Shown one piece after another: positions 55,840 through 63,400 of a stretch of DNA of 64,000 nt (position 1 is its first letter; every line of letters starts with the position of its first letter). This DNA is from Rossellomorea sp. y25 (GTDB taxonomy: Bacteria > Bacillota > Bacilli > Bacillales > Bacillaceae_B), in NCBI RefSeq assembly GCF_038049935.1, contig NZ_CP145886.1, positions 4,331,501-4,395,500 on the forward strand, given 5' to 3'. The notes under the pieces were generated by a model, which searched no databases, was not told where the DNA came from, and saw nothing but the letters and a program-made list of their open reading frames with translations. The position numbers and the translations under genes are program-made.

Positions 55840-57364
55840 TTGTCGTTTCCTCCTTTGTTTTGGTTGGTTTGATGAGCGTGCTCAGTGTTGTTTGCTGCAG
55901 CCACTGGTTGGCTTTTTCTATATCTTTCGAGAAGATCCGGTCCTTTGTAATGGAAGGAATGACCTTTCTCGCTGCTTCATAAAATTGTCGTGTTTTGCTG
56001 GCCAGGAGGTCCGTCCCTCTATGCTCTGCTGCCTGTAGGTTGCAGATGAGTTCGACGGCCAGGACTCTTCTTGTGTTCTGTAAGATTTGGTAGGCATGTC
56101 GTGATCCGATTGTTCCCATGCTGACGTGGTCTTCCTGATTGGCGGATGATGGGATGGAATCGACACTGGCCGGATGGGCGAGTGTTTTGTTTTCGGATAC
56201 GAGTGATGCGGCACAGTATTGCATGATCATGGCACCGGATTGGAGACCAGGTTGTGGACTCAGGAACGGCGGCAGATCATTCAGCTGCGGGTTCACTAAT
56301 CGTTCGATACGTCTTTCAGAAATGTTTGCTAGCTCTGCTATGGCAATCTTCATAAAATCCATGGCGAAGGCGATCGGCTGTCCATGGAAATTCCCACCTG
56401 AGATGATTTTTTCCCCATCATCAAAGATCAGCGGATTATCTGTCGCCGCGTTCATTTCGATTTCAAGCTTTTCTTTTACATAGTCAAGTGCCTGCCAGGA
56501 TGCTCCATGTACCTGTGGGATGCATCGTAACGAATAGGCGTCCTGGACTCTGAGTTCTCCTTGTTTCGTTGTCAGTTTACTGTCTTCCAGGTAATCCCGG
56601 ATTCTTTCGGCCGTAGCGACCTGCTGAGGATAGCCTCTTACTAAATGAATATCTTCGTCGAAGGCATCCATGATTCCTCTAAGTCCCTCTAAGGTCAGAC
56701 TTGCAATCATCTCGCTTTGGAAGGCAAGTTCCTCTGCTTCCAGGTATCCGATGACCCCCATTGCCGTCATCGCTTGCGTTCCGTTGATGAGTGCCAATCC
56801 TTCTTTTGCCTGAAGCTGGATAGGGAAGATATTTTCTTTTGAAAGGACAGGAAGGGTTTGATGGACTTCTCCTTTATAATGGACTTCTCCTTCTCCCATC
56901 AGAGCGAGTGCTAAATGGGAAAGTGGTGCTAAGTCGCCGCTTGCTCCCAGTGAACCCTGCTGTGGCACGACTGGATGGATCCCTTTATTGAGGAATTCTG
57001 CCAGGCGTTCGACGATGACCGGTCTCACACCTGAGTACCCTTTTAAAAGGGCGTTGCATCTCAGTAGAAGCATGGCACGGGAAACATTCTCCGGGAACGG
57101 ATCACCCACACCGCATGCATGGGAATGGATCAAGTTAAGCTGAAGCTCCTCCACATCATCCGCATCGATCAACACATCACTGAACTTCCCAAAGCCCGTG
57201 TTGATCCCGTACACCACACGCTTCTCCTTCACAATCCGCTCAACCGCCTCGCGACTCTTCCGCACCCGCTCCATACTAACCGGCGAAAGCTCCACCTGCT
57301 CCTTCCCATAAATAACCCTCTTCGCCTCATCCAAACTCAAACTACAACCCGTCAACTCCACCAT
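55832..57364 (-). CDS. hutH: Histidine ammonia-lyase
   Basis: About 510 residues from the ATG at 57364 (GAGGTG 6 bases upstream; an earlier GTG at 57373 is the GTG of that ribosome site). The MIO prosthetic group forms from ASG in [20 protein letters not shown]. Other blocks are [37 protein letters not shown] and [15 protein letters not shown]. It deaminates histidine to urocanate, the first step of the pathway. A family-B word at 56008-56017 encodes RGTDL in HRGTDLLAS, where the B. subtilis protein has RGIEH as I recall. Transcribed from the hutP promoter through a HutP-controlled terminator. Confidence 0.97.
56006..56019. repeat. Family-B word inside hutH
   Basis: GAGGTCCGTCCCTC; coding strand reads R-G-T-D-L. 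Confidence 0.88.
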
Positions 57365-57386
57365 TACAATCACCTCTTCATATTTT

Positions 57387-57400
57387 TAGGGACGGACCTC
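57387..57400. repeat. Family-B word in the hutP-hutH leader
   Basis: TAGGGACGGACCTC, 23 bases upstream of hutH's start, between the HutP terminator and the ribosome site. Confidence 0.86.
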
Positions 57401-57489
57401 TGTAAGTTGTCTCTTCACAACCTCAGTGTCGCTATACCCCTCTAAATCGCTATCTTTGCTTTTTCGTTCTTTAACGCTTTAAACCACTC

Positions 57490-57502
57490 TGGGACGGACC
57501 TC
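57490..57502. repeat. Second family-B word in the hutP-hutH leader
   Basis: GGGACGGACCTCC, same orientation as the copy at 57389, 101 bases apart. Confidence 0.86.
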
Positions 57503-57553
57503 CAACTCTTCCATGTCCACCCCCTAAAGAGTCTCTTGACTCAAAATTCCACA

Positions 57554-57601
57554 CAAAAAGAGGCTCGACCAAAGACAGACTTCTGCCGTTGGTCGAGCCT
57601 C
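57554..57601 (-). terminator. HutP-controlled terminator in the hut leader
   Basis: Strong stem AGGCTCGACCA/TGGTCGAGCCT (57560-57570 with 57590-57600), followed on the minus strand by CTTTTTG. In B. subtilis the matching terminator between hutP and hutH is bypassed when HutP binds with histidine and Mg2+. Confidence 0.9.
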
Positions 57602-57602
57602 C

Positions 57603-57633
57603 TTTCAACTAATATCTCTAGGCTCTAGATTAT
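57603..57633 (-). promoter_or_regulatory. Candidate HutP RNA-binding site (NAG triplets)
   Basis: On the minus strand, just after the hutP stop and before the terminator stem, the RNA reads UAG-AGCC-UAG-AGAUAU-UAG followed by AAAGGAG. HutP is known to bind clustered UAG/NAG triplets. The spacings here are 4 and 6 bases. Confidence 0.7.
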
Positions 57634-58080
57634 TTAAATATGATTAATTCCAAGTCCGATTGTCTCGTGCTCAAGCCCCTTAATGGGCGCACCAATCGTC
57701 CCGTATAAAGCAACCGCTATCCATTCGCCTTCCTCTTCACTCTCATATGGAGTGCCCCTTACAACCGAAAAGCGCAATCCCACGGTGCGCAGGATCTCAC
57801 CCAATTGCGTATGGCCGCGGGTCACACCCGTTAATGCCTCCATGATGGCGTGGTATAAGGCATGCATTTCCCGGTACAAATCTTCCCGGACGAGATCACT
57901 TCGTTTTGCTGCTGTTTCAATCGCAGCCACGATTTTTTGACTGTCCATGGATCCGATTTTCCCGGTGCAGTAACTCCAATTCAGTTCATTGAAATGACGA
58001 TTCCACTCTTCTTCATCCCTTTCTACGAGAAGAAGTAGCATGGCATTCTTTCCGATACGAGTATGATCTGTCTTATCCAA
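57634..58080 (-). CDS. hutP: Hut operon positive regulatory protein (antiterminator)
   Basis: 148 residues with high resemblance to B. subtilis HutP (151): LGKVGSM-like [56 protein letters not shown] and the C-terminal [19 protein letters not shown]. The histidines that bind L-His and Mg2+ (in HALYHAIM and GINHI) are present. It is an RNA-binding hexamer that prevents termination upstream of hutH when histidine is present. The start is a TTG at 58080 after AAGGTG; no ATG gives the right length. A promoter-like CATACAATATAAG lies upstream. Confidence 0.94.
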   Translation of the reverse strand: MDKTDHTRIGKNAMLLLLVERDEEEWNRHFNELNWSYCTGKIGSMDSQKIVAAIETAAKRSDLVREDLYREMHALYHAIMEALTGVTRGHTQLGEILRTVGLRFSVVRGTPYESEEEGEWIAVALYGTIGAPIKGLEHETIGLGINHI

Positions 58081-58272
58081 GTGGCATTCGCACCTTACAT
58101 GAAAATTCTAAAAATACTAATAACTACTTATATTGTATGGTCTGGCCGGTAAGAGGTCAACGAAAAAAGTGCTGATTTTAGAAACTTAGAGAGGTAGTTT
58201 GGTAGCGTGGTAAAGGGTTTTGGAGGGCATATCAGGTAGGAACAGATGAAGTGTTCCCTAGTTTTAACATTG

Positions 58273-58286
58273 GAGGTCCGTCCCTC
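58273..58286. repeat. Family-B word upstream of hutP
   Basis: GAGGTCCGTCCCTC between the hutP promoter area and the 3' end of the unknown gene at 58337. Confidence 0.87.
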
Positions 58287-58336
58287 AAAATTAAAAAAGA
58301 CGTACCTATTCAGTTTAGGTTCGCCTCATTCCTCCT

Positions 58337-58819
58337 TTACTCTTCTTGTTTTTTGCCTTTACCCTTGAACACTTGGGGGTTGTTCATGAGATAAGTGACC
58401 GTGCCTTCATCACTTTTCATGCTGAGATAGGATAATATGTCATGTTTATCCTCCTGTGAAATCGGATCATCCATCGTATACAAAGGCTTGATATTTAACT
58501 TCTCCACTCCATTCCGCTTCTCCAGCACAATCTTACAATCCCTTGGTTCCCTGTCATCTATGCGAACAAACTTAAACGGGATTGAATGATCCTTGTCAAT
58601 CGGAACGGCAAACAAAGTCGAAAATCCATAGGTTTCAAGTATCTTATCAGAGTACATGATGCTTTCTAATGCATGGGAAAACCCTGGGGGACGATTCACG
58701 ACAACGAGCTTGTTGTAATAAAGCTGACCTTGAAACACAACTAAGTGCTTTTTGGATTTCCTGATACTCCTCTGTGAAACGTGAAAATCCTCAAACACCA
58801 ATATAAAGTCTTTTTTCAT
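58337..58819 (-). CDS. Hypothetical protein next to the RAYT transposase
   Basis: 160 residues opening MKKDFILVFEDFHVSQRSIR after GAGGAGGAGAAAAT, a strong ribosome site. It is basic, soluble and without signal peptide. Motif-like segments include HALESIMYSDKILETYGFST and KLNIKPLYTMDDPISQEDKH, but I do not recognise a family. It lies 90 bases downstream of the transposase on the same strand and is bracketed, together with it, by family-B words at 58275 and 59576. A link to the repeat system is possible but only positional. Confidence 0.65.
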   Translation of the reverse strand: MKKDFILVFEDFHVSQRSIRKSKKHLVVFQGQLYYNKLVVVNRPPGFSHALESIMYSDKILETYGFSTLFAVPIDKDHSIPFKFVRIDDREPRDCKIVLEKRNGVEKLNIKPLYTMDDPISQEDKHDILSYLSMKSDEGTVTYLMNNPQVFKGKGKKQEE

Positions 58820-58909
58820 ATTTTCTCCTCCTCAGTGTAGGAATTTGGTCCTACAAACATGAATTTCGACATAAACATCTAATTTCCTTTATATTTTTAC
58901 AAAAATATT

Positions 58910-59503
58910 TTATTTTTTTACAATTTTAATTGTATTTTCGTCAAATTCCTTATTTAGGCCTTCCTTCTCTTCTTCTTTGTCTACATATTCTTTATAAAGC
59001 TTCACTTCTGAATCTGGAAAATAGGCCAGTGTCCTCTCCTTTGAAAGAAGCGGATTGTCGATGGAATGAACGTATGAGGGGTAGCTGCTCCAGGGGTAAT
59101 ACTCGGGGACGACAGTGAGTTTTGCTTTGACAGGATTTTGGTGAATATACCTGCTGACCTTAATGAAATAGGCAGGGGTATCAATCTTGGTTGACCCATA
59201 TCTTCCTTGAAAAACATGTCCGACATAGTCATACTTTTTATTGAAATAAATGGCATAACGGGTATGAAGGATTCTGAAGATCTGTTCGAGTGGAACATCG
59301 TGGGTTTCGATCAGAAGATGAATGTGGTTGGACATTAAACAATAAGCGTGGATGGTAAAAGGAAACTTTTCTTTCGTATCCTGCAAATAGGATAAATACT
59401 TCTTTCGGTCTTCAATGTCATGAAACAAGTCTTGCTTCCGGTTCCCTCTTGCTGTCACATGATAAGTGGCTCCCGGACACCAATCCCGAGGCATTCGTAC
59501 CAT
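58910..59503 (-). CDS. REP-associated tyrosine transposase (RAYT, Y1/HUH family)
   Basis: About 197 residues from the ATG at 59503 (GAAGGAG 7 bases upstream; the longer frame to 59548 is less likely). The HUH motif is SNHIHLLIE (His-Ile-His), preceded by ATYHVTARGNRKQDLFHD, and the catalytic Tyr lies in SRYIHQNPVKAKL. The RAYT-typical YPWSSYPSY and VGHVFQGRYGS are present. RAYTs are domesticated, single-copy Y1 transposases that mobilise REP/REPIN elements. It lacks tnpB and IS200/IS605 ends. Family-B words flank it on both sides (58275; 59576/59641), the usual arrangement of a RAYT and its REPs. Whether it acts on these words is unproven. Confidence 0.88.
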   Translation of the reverse strand: MVRMPRDWCPGATYHVTARGNRKQDLFHDIEDRKKYLSYLQDTKEKFPFTIHAYCLMSNHIHLLIETHDVPLEQIFRILHTRYAIYFNKKYDYVGHVFQGRYGSTKIDTPAYFIKVSRYIHQNPVKAKLTVVPEYYPWSSYPSYVHSIDNPLLSKERTLAYFPDSEVKLYKEYVDKEEEKEGLNKEFDENTIKIVKK

Positions 59504-59573
59504 AACATCACTCCTTCTCTCAATTTCGTACACTAACCTATTCGACACAACTCCGCAAAATCCTCTTTTTTTT

Positions 59574-59655
59574 GAGGGACGGACCTCTGAAAATTCACAG
59601 TAGACGTTAAATCAGGCCGCTTGTCTTCAATTTCAGAATTAGAGGTACGTCCCTC
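59574..59655. repeat. REPIN-like pair of family-B words upstream of the RAYT
   Basis: GAGGGACGGACCTCT (59574-59588) pairs with AGAGGTACGTCCCTC (59641-59655), with one mismatch. Just inside, CTGAAAATT and AATTTCAG extend the stem. The 82-base structure ends 5 bases beyond the stop of the small gene at 59660. Confidence 0.85.
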
Positions 59656-59659
59656 ATCT

Positions 59660-59878
59660 TTATTCTTCTATTAGTAGATAATCTCTTCTGCTCGTTTCCC
59701 CGCTGGTAAAGCTATTTTGAGAATAGTAGATCACACGCTGTTTACCGTTGTGTTTGGTACTGAAGACCAGGTTTGACTCTGCCTTCAAACGGATCCATTT
59801 GACCTTTCCTGTTAAACTGGGTGTCTTTCCTTCTATATATGTGGCGTGAATCTTTCTCCCTTTGTTCGAATCTCCCAT
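59660..59878 (-). CDS. Small basic hypothetical protein
   Basis: About 72 residues from the ATG at 59878 with AGGTGG 8 bases upstream. It is basic and probably beta-rich (KVKWIRLKAESNLVFSTKHN, GKQRVIYYSQNSF). It might bind nucleic acid. Its stop abuts a REPIN-like element. Family unknown. Confidence 0.5.
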   Translation of the reverse strand: MGDSNKGRKIHATYIEGKTPSLTGKVKWIRLKAESNLVFSTKHNGKQRVIYYSQNSFTSGETSRRDYLLIEE

Positions 59879-60065
59879 TCTATCTTCCACCTTTACCCCA
59901 ATTCGACAAAATTACAATTATATTTACATTTTAATACGTTTTAATGTAAATTTGTATACTTTTTCCAAATTTTTTATATTCGTAATCAATACTAGTATTT
60001 CAAATTGTGTAATTTACCATTGATGGCTTTTAAAACCTTTATCTTGAAGAAAAAAGGGATAGTCG

Positions 60066-60488
60066 GTGAAGAGAATGGACTTACAATTAGAGTTAAAGCA
60101 TTATCGGAATGACGTATTGGAGCTTACTCAGAGAGAAGCAGCCATTCGTTTAAATATCAATCAGAGTACGTTATCGAACTATGAAAATGGCACAAGGGAC
60201 ACCCCGTATAAAATGATCCTTACCTTTAAAGAAGTCTATATGATTCCTACCCATGAAATGAACCGGATTATGTATGGCGAGGAAAGTGGCGGTCTTGGTA
60301 ATAGTCACAATCCCATGATTCTAAGAGAAAACTTCGAAGATGAAGAAAACAGGGAAATCCTGAAGATTCTTCAGGATTTCCCCAAATTCAAACGTACCCT
60401 ATCCTCCCTCACCTACTTCACAGAGAAACGCAAAGAAAAATTCATCACCCAGGTCAATCACCTGTATCAGACGATGAAGGATTGGTAA
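60066..60488 (+). CDS. XRE-family HTH regulator
   Basis: 140 residues from a GTG preceded by AAAAAGGG (an ATG three codons later is possible). The N-terminal HTH_3 reads LTQREAAIRLNINQSTLSNY and ENGTRDTPYKMILTF. The C-terminal half is charged and helical (EDEENREILKILQDFPKFKR). It lies divergent from the small gene at 59660-59878, so the two may form a regulator-target pair. A REPIN-like pair begins 11 bases after its stop. Target unknown. Confidence 0.85.
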   Translation: MKRMDLQLELKHYRNDVLELTQREAAIRLNINQSTLSNYENGTRDTPYKMILTFKEVYMIPTHEMNRIMYGEESGGLGNSHNPMILRENFEDEENREILKILQDFPKFKRTLSSLTYFTEKRKEKFITQVNHLYQTMKDW

Positions 60489-60498
60489 AGCATTTCTA

Positions 60499-60591
60499 GA
60501 GGGACGGACCTCGAGAAACCCCGACTAGAATAATAAATATGAAGAGAACGGCATTTTATCTAAATTGTTCTATTAATGAAGGTCCGTCCCC
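60499..60591. repeat. REPIN-like pair of family-B words downstream of the XRE gene
   Basis: GAGGGACGGACCTC (60499-60512) and AAGGTCCGTCCCC (60579-60591) in inverted orientation around 66 bases. The 11-base core GGGACGGACCT/AGGTCCGTCCC matches perfectly. Confidence 0.88.
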
Positions 60592-60603
60592 AATAAAGAC
60601 AAC

Positions 60604-60646
60604 AAAAAGCGCTGAGATTCCCATCAAGGATTCTACAGCGCTTTTT
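60604..60646. terminator. Bidirectional terminator
   Basis: Perfect 11-bp stem AAAAAGCGCTG/CAGCGCTTTTT. It overlaps the last codons of the minus-strand gene ending at 60633. Confidence 0.88.
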
Positions 60647-60788
60647 GGTTTAAAGTATATCCAGTTTGTAATTCCTGTTTCAGCCAATCGATCATTTTGT
60701 CTGTATCCATATCGCCTTGCTGACCTTTGTCATAAGCTTTCTGGATAACAGAGAGAACGTATTGTTCCTTGCTCACGTTTCCTTTCAA
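60633..60788 (-). CDS. Small hypothetical protein
   Basis: About 51 residues from a TTG at 60788, preferred because AGGAGG lies about 9 bases upstream. The longer frame (60827) has no ribosome site. Sequence: VSKEQYVLSVIQKAYDKGQQ, then DMDTDKMIDWLKQELQTGY, an acidic helical protein. I do not recognise it. Confidence 0.6.
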   Translation of the reverse strand: MKGNVSKEQYVLSVIQKAYDKGQQGDMDTDKMIDWLKQELQTGYTLNQKAL

Positions 60789-61070
60789 AAAAGACAACCT
60801 CCTACTATATAAAACAGTTTCTATCACTTTATTACACTATTAGACGGAAGTTCAAACATCAATTACTAGTTATATTACCATATATATACAAGATTCTACA
60901 AAATATTTTTCGACACAGTTCAAAATAAATAGGTTATAAGACCTATTAAAACTTAGCATATATTTCCGATAAAATGTTGGTATGGGGAAAAATTAGCGTT
61001 CGTCAAAAAAAATATACATACGTTCGTTATTGTTTAGCAGCTTCAAGTCGGGAAAAGGGGGAAACTTAGA
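60789..61070. other. A+T-rich intergenic, no gene seen
   Basis: About 280 bases between the divergent small genes. AAAGGGGGAAAC, the ribosome site for the next gene, is at its end. Confidence 0.4.
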
Positions 61071-61199
61071 ATGGCATTTTTAACGCCGGAAGAGGCAATG
61101 AGAAAGAAGAAAACACAGAAAGTAGTTACATACGTAAGCTTCGTTATTATTACGATTCTACTAATTGCAGGGACTACCTACTTAACTTATCAAGCATAA
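61071..61199 (+). CDS. Single-helix membrane miniprotein
   Basis: 42 residues: MAFLTPEEAMRKKKTQ, a hydrophobic helix (VSFVIITILLIAGTTYL) and a short end. The ribosome site GGGGGAAACTTAG is good, and a perfect terminator follows at 61207. A cytoplasmic basic tip and outside C-terminus are predicted. Family not recognised; regulatory membrane peptide or structural partner are both possible. Confidence 0.72.
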   Translation: MAFLTPEEAMRKKKTQKVVTYVSFVIITILLIAGTTYLTYQA

Positions 61200-61206
61200 G
61201 CATACC

Positions 61207-61231
61207 AAAAGCGTCCATTCGACGCTTTTTT
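61207..61231 (+). terminator. Terminator of the miniprotein gene
   Basis: Perfect 9-bp stem AAAAGCGTC/GACGCTTTT with a 5-base loop and continuing T-run. Confidence 0.92.
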
Positions 61232-61328
61232 ATTTTATTTCTCAATTCGTTCTACAATTTATGGAAAAGTTCGATGATTTTCGATAGAATAAGAGGTGGA
61301 ATCTATTCAAGCTGGAGGACAACATTTT

Positions 61329-61994
61329 ATGCATAGAGAAGTCAGACTATTCAGGGGTTTGAAACAGCCATCAATCTTCTTTTATCAACTTAATGAGATG
61401 GAGGAATTAAAAGGGTATAAGAAACGCGTCTCATTTCTCTTCTTATTATCCATTGTTATATTCGGTTTGATCTCGTCTTTCGGAATAGGAATGGACCCTT
61501 TGTCTAAAGAATTGACAAAGCTATCCCCAACTGTATTCGAGTTGGAGAAATTTTTATTTTTCTTAGGCAGGCTTATAGCCGGAATGCTTTATGCAGCCAT
61601 CATCCTCTTTTTTTCATCATTAATTTTCTGGACCATTTCCAATGAGGGAGAATACCGTAAACTGGTTATCACTCAAGGTCTGGTCTTAATCATTTTATTA
61701 TTAGAAAAACTCACCTATATACCATTATCCCTATTCTTTTCACTTGAATGGTACTCTTCACCACTCTCCTTAGGGGTAATTACTCAATATTTAACGTCAA
61801 AATCGTATGTGATCTATTTAATGGGAAGTTTCTCCCTTTTTAAAGTTTGGGTTTTCTACATTCAATACAAAGGAATTAAACAGTTGACCAATCAAAAAAA
61901 CTGGATCATCTGGTTAGTGATTCTCTTAACCAATTTACTCTTGTGGTCTCTTAACGCACTACTCGCTTTCTTAAACATATCAACCTTAATTTAA
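61329..61994 (+). CDS. Yip1-like integral membrane protein (YknW-like)
   Basis: About 221 residues from the ATG at 61329 (GGAGGACA about 11 bases upstream). It has five likely helices, including FLFLLSIVIFGLISSFGIGM, LIAGMLYAAIILFFSSLIFW, LVLIILLLEKLTYIPLSLFF and IWLVILLTNLLLWSLNALLA. The pattern and the HlyD-like gene 19 bases downstream resemble yknW-yknX of B. subtilis, where YknW helps assemble the YknXYZ transporter against the SdpC toxin. Similarity is by architecture and context. Confidence 0.65.
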   Translation: MHREVRLFRGLKQPSIFFYQLNEMEELKGYKKRVSFLFLLSIVIFGLISSFGIGMDPLSKELTKLSPTVFELEKFLFFLGRLIAGMLYAAIILFFSSLIFWTISNEGEYRKLVITQGLVLIILLLEKLTYIPLSLFFSLEWYSSPLSLGVITQYLTSKSYVIYLMGSFSLFKVWVFYIQYKGIKQLTNQKNWIIWLVILLTNLLLWSLNALLAFLNISTLI

Positions 61995-62013
61995 CTATCT
62001 AAAGGCTGTGAAC

Positions 62014-63252
62014 ATGATGAATAGAAAAACCATTTTTTATAGCACTTTAACACTCTCCCTCTTATTTGTTGGTGCGAATACATATCTCATTGAAAAAGCG
62101 AACAGCAAGGTCGACCGCGAAGTCCGGGTAGCCAATTGGGAAATCAGCGGAAAAGACGATCTGGTTAAAGAGCTTCCGAAACCGGGTGTCGTGACAGCTG
62201 AAGAAGAAAATTACATCTATTTTAACGACGAATTTGGCTCCTTCAAGAAATTCCTGGTTAAAGAGGGTGACCAGGTGAAATCCGGAACGCCACTTTATGA
62301 ATACGAAGTAACGGATCAAACTCAGCAAAAAAGCGTTCTCGAGTCAGAAGTGGAACAATTGGAAGATGAGATTGATAGTATTGAAGACAACATCGATGAT
62401 TTGGAAAGTCTGGAATCGTCCCTCCCTTCCACTTCAACAGACGATAAAGAAATTCCGATTGATGCAAGTGCGCTTCAGTCGGAGTACGATATAAAAAAAG
62501 AAATTACGGCTAAAGAATTAGAAATTGACCGTTTAGAAAATCAAATCGATAATCTTGAGCGCCAAATTTCTGATATTGAATCGTATGAAACAACGTTAAC
62601 GGTTCAAAGCAGTGTGGACGGGACGATCAAGGAACTTTCACATGCGATAGATAACCCATTGATTACGATTGCCTCACAGTCCACCATCGTAACGACTGAT
62701 CTTACGGAAAAAGAAATCGTAACCGTGGAAGAAAATATGAGCGCGATTGTTCAATCCGACATTGAGAAAAAGACTCAAAAAGGAATCGTGACCAAAGTGG
62801 CCACCCTTCCCAAAAATGATCCACACTTACAAACGGACAGCATGTATCCCGTGGAAGTGAAGCTCCAGGATACTGAAAATAAGCTTCTACCCGGTCATCA
62901 TGTTTTCCTGTCGATCATCACGGAGGAAGTAAAAGGTGCATTTGTCGTGCCTGTTACTGCGATTGAAAAAGAAGGCTCTTCTACATTCATCTGGATTCTT
63001 ACTAAAAAAGGAACCGTTGAACAGCGAAAAGTTGAAACAGGGCTCCAAGTAAATGGACAGCAACAAATCAAGTCAGGCGTAAAGGCCGGGGAATACTACA
63101 TTGTTTATCCCGGTGACATTCCTGCTTTAGAAAATGGTACTCCTTTCATAACGGGGATTGACTGGAATCGGATCAGGTTGCGTGATTTGAAGAAAGTAGA
63201 CCGACCGACGGTTTTAGAAAATCTGCTGGTTGGAATATTGGAGAGAAAATAA
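62014..63252 (+). CDS. HlyD/YknX-like membrane-fusion (adaptor) protein
   Basis: About 412 residues from the ATG at 62014 (AAAGG 8 bases upstream). One N-terminal helix (IFYSTLTLSLLFVGANTYLI) is followed by a biotinyl-lipoyl half (FKKFLVKEGDQVKSGTPLYE), a long coiled coil (about 100-200: LESEVEQLEDEIDSIEDNID, ELEIDRLENQIDNLERQISD), the second lipoyl half (VQSSVDGTIKEL) and a beta-barrel (GAFVVPVTAIEKEG). Such adaptors link to a MacB-type ABC transporter. The expected ATPase and permease genes (yknY, yknZ) are absent downstream. A terminator follows, so the partners, if any, are elsewhere. Confidence 0.85.
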   Translation: MMNRKTIFYSTLTLSLLFVGANTYLIEKANSKVDREVRVANWEISGKDDLVKELPKPGVVTAEEENYIYFNDEFGSFKKFLVKEGDQVKSGTPLYEYEVTDQTQQKSVLESEVEQLEDEIDSIEDNIDDLESLESSLPSTSTDDKEIPIDASALQSEYDIKKEITAKELEIDRLENQIDNLERQISDIESYETTLTVQSSVDGTIKELSHAIDNPLITIASQSTIVTTDLTEKEIVTVEENMSAIVQSDIEKKTQKGIVTKVATLPKNDPHLQTDSMYPVEVKLQDTENKLLPGHHVFLSIITEEVKGAFVVPVTAIEKEGSSTFIWILTKKGTVEQRKVETGLQVNGQQQIKSGVKAGEYYIVYPGDIPALENGTPFITGIDWNRIRLRDLKKVDRPTVLENLLVGILERK

Positions 63253-63259
63253 AGGGATT

Positions 63260-63300
63260 AGTCGCATTTGAAGCCGGAATGGTTTCGATGCGACTTTTTT
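63260..63300 (+). terminator. Terminator of the adaptor gene
   Basis: Stem AGTCGCAT/ATGCGACT (63260-63267 with 63288-63295) with an inner GAAGCC/GGTTTC pairing and a T-run. Confidence 0.9.
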
Positions 63301-63400
63301 GATGAATTCATGTCCATGAGGAAGATTCATTTTTCTATACATACTCCTTCTCAACCAACAAATACTATTGGTTAATCACTAATGAAAAGGAGCGCTCACC

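Noticed and set aside
58910..59503. IS200/IS605 insertion sequence
   Set aside because: The Y1 protein has RAYT features (NPVKA, WSSY), no tnpB partner and no IS200-type ends; single-copy with REP-like flanks fits RAYT better.
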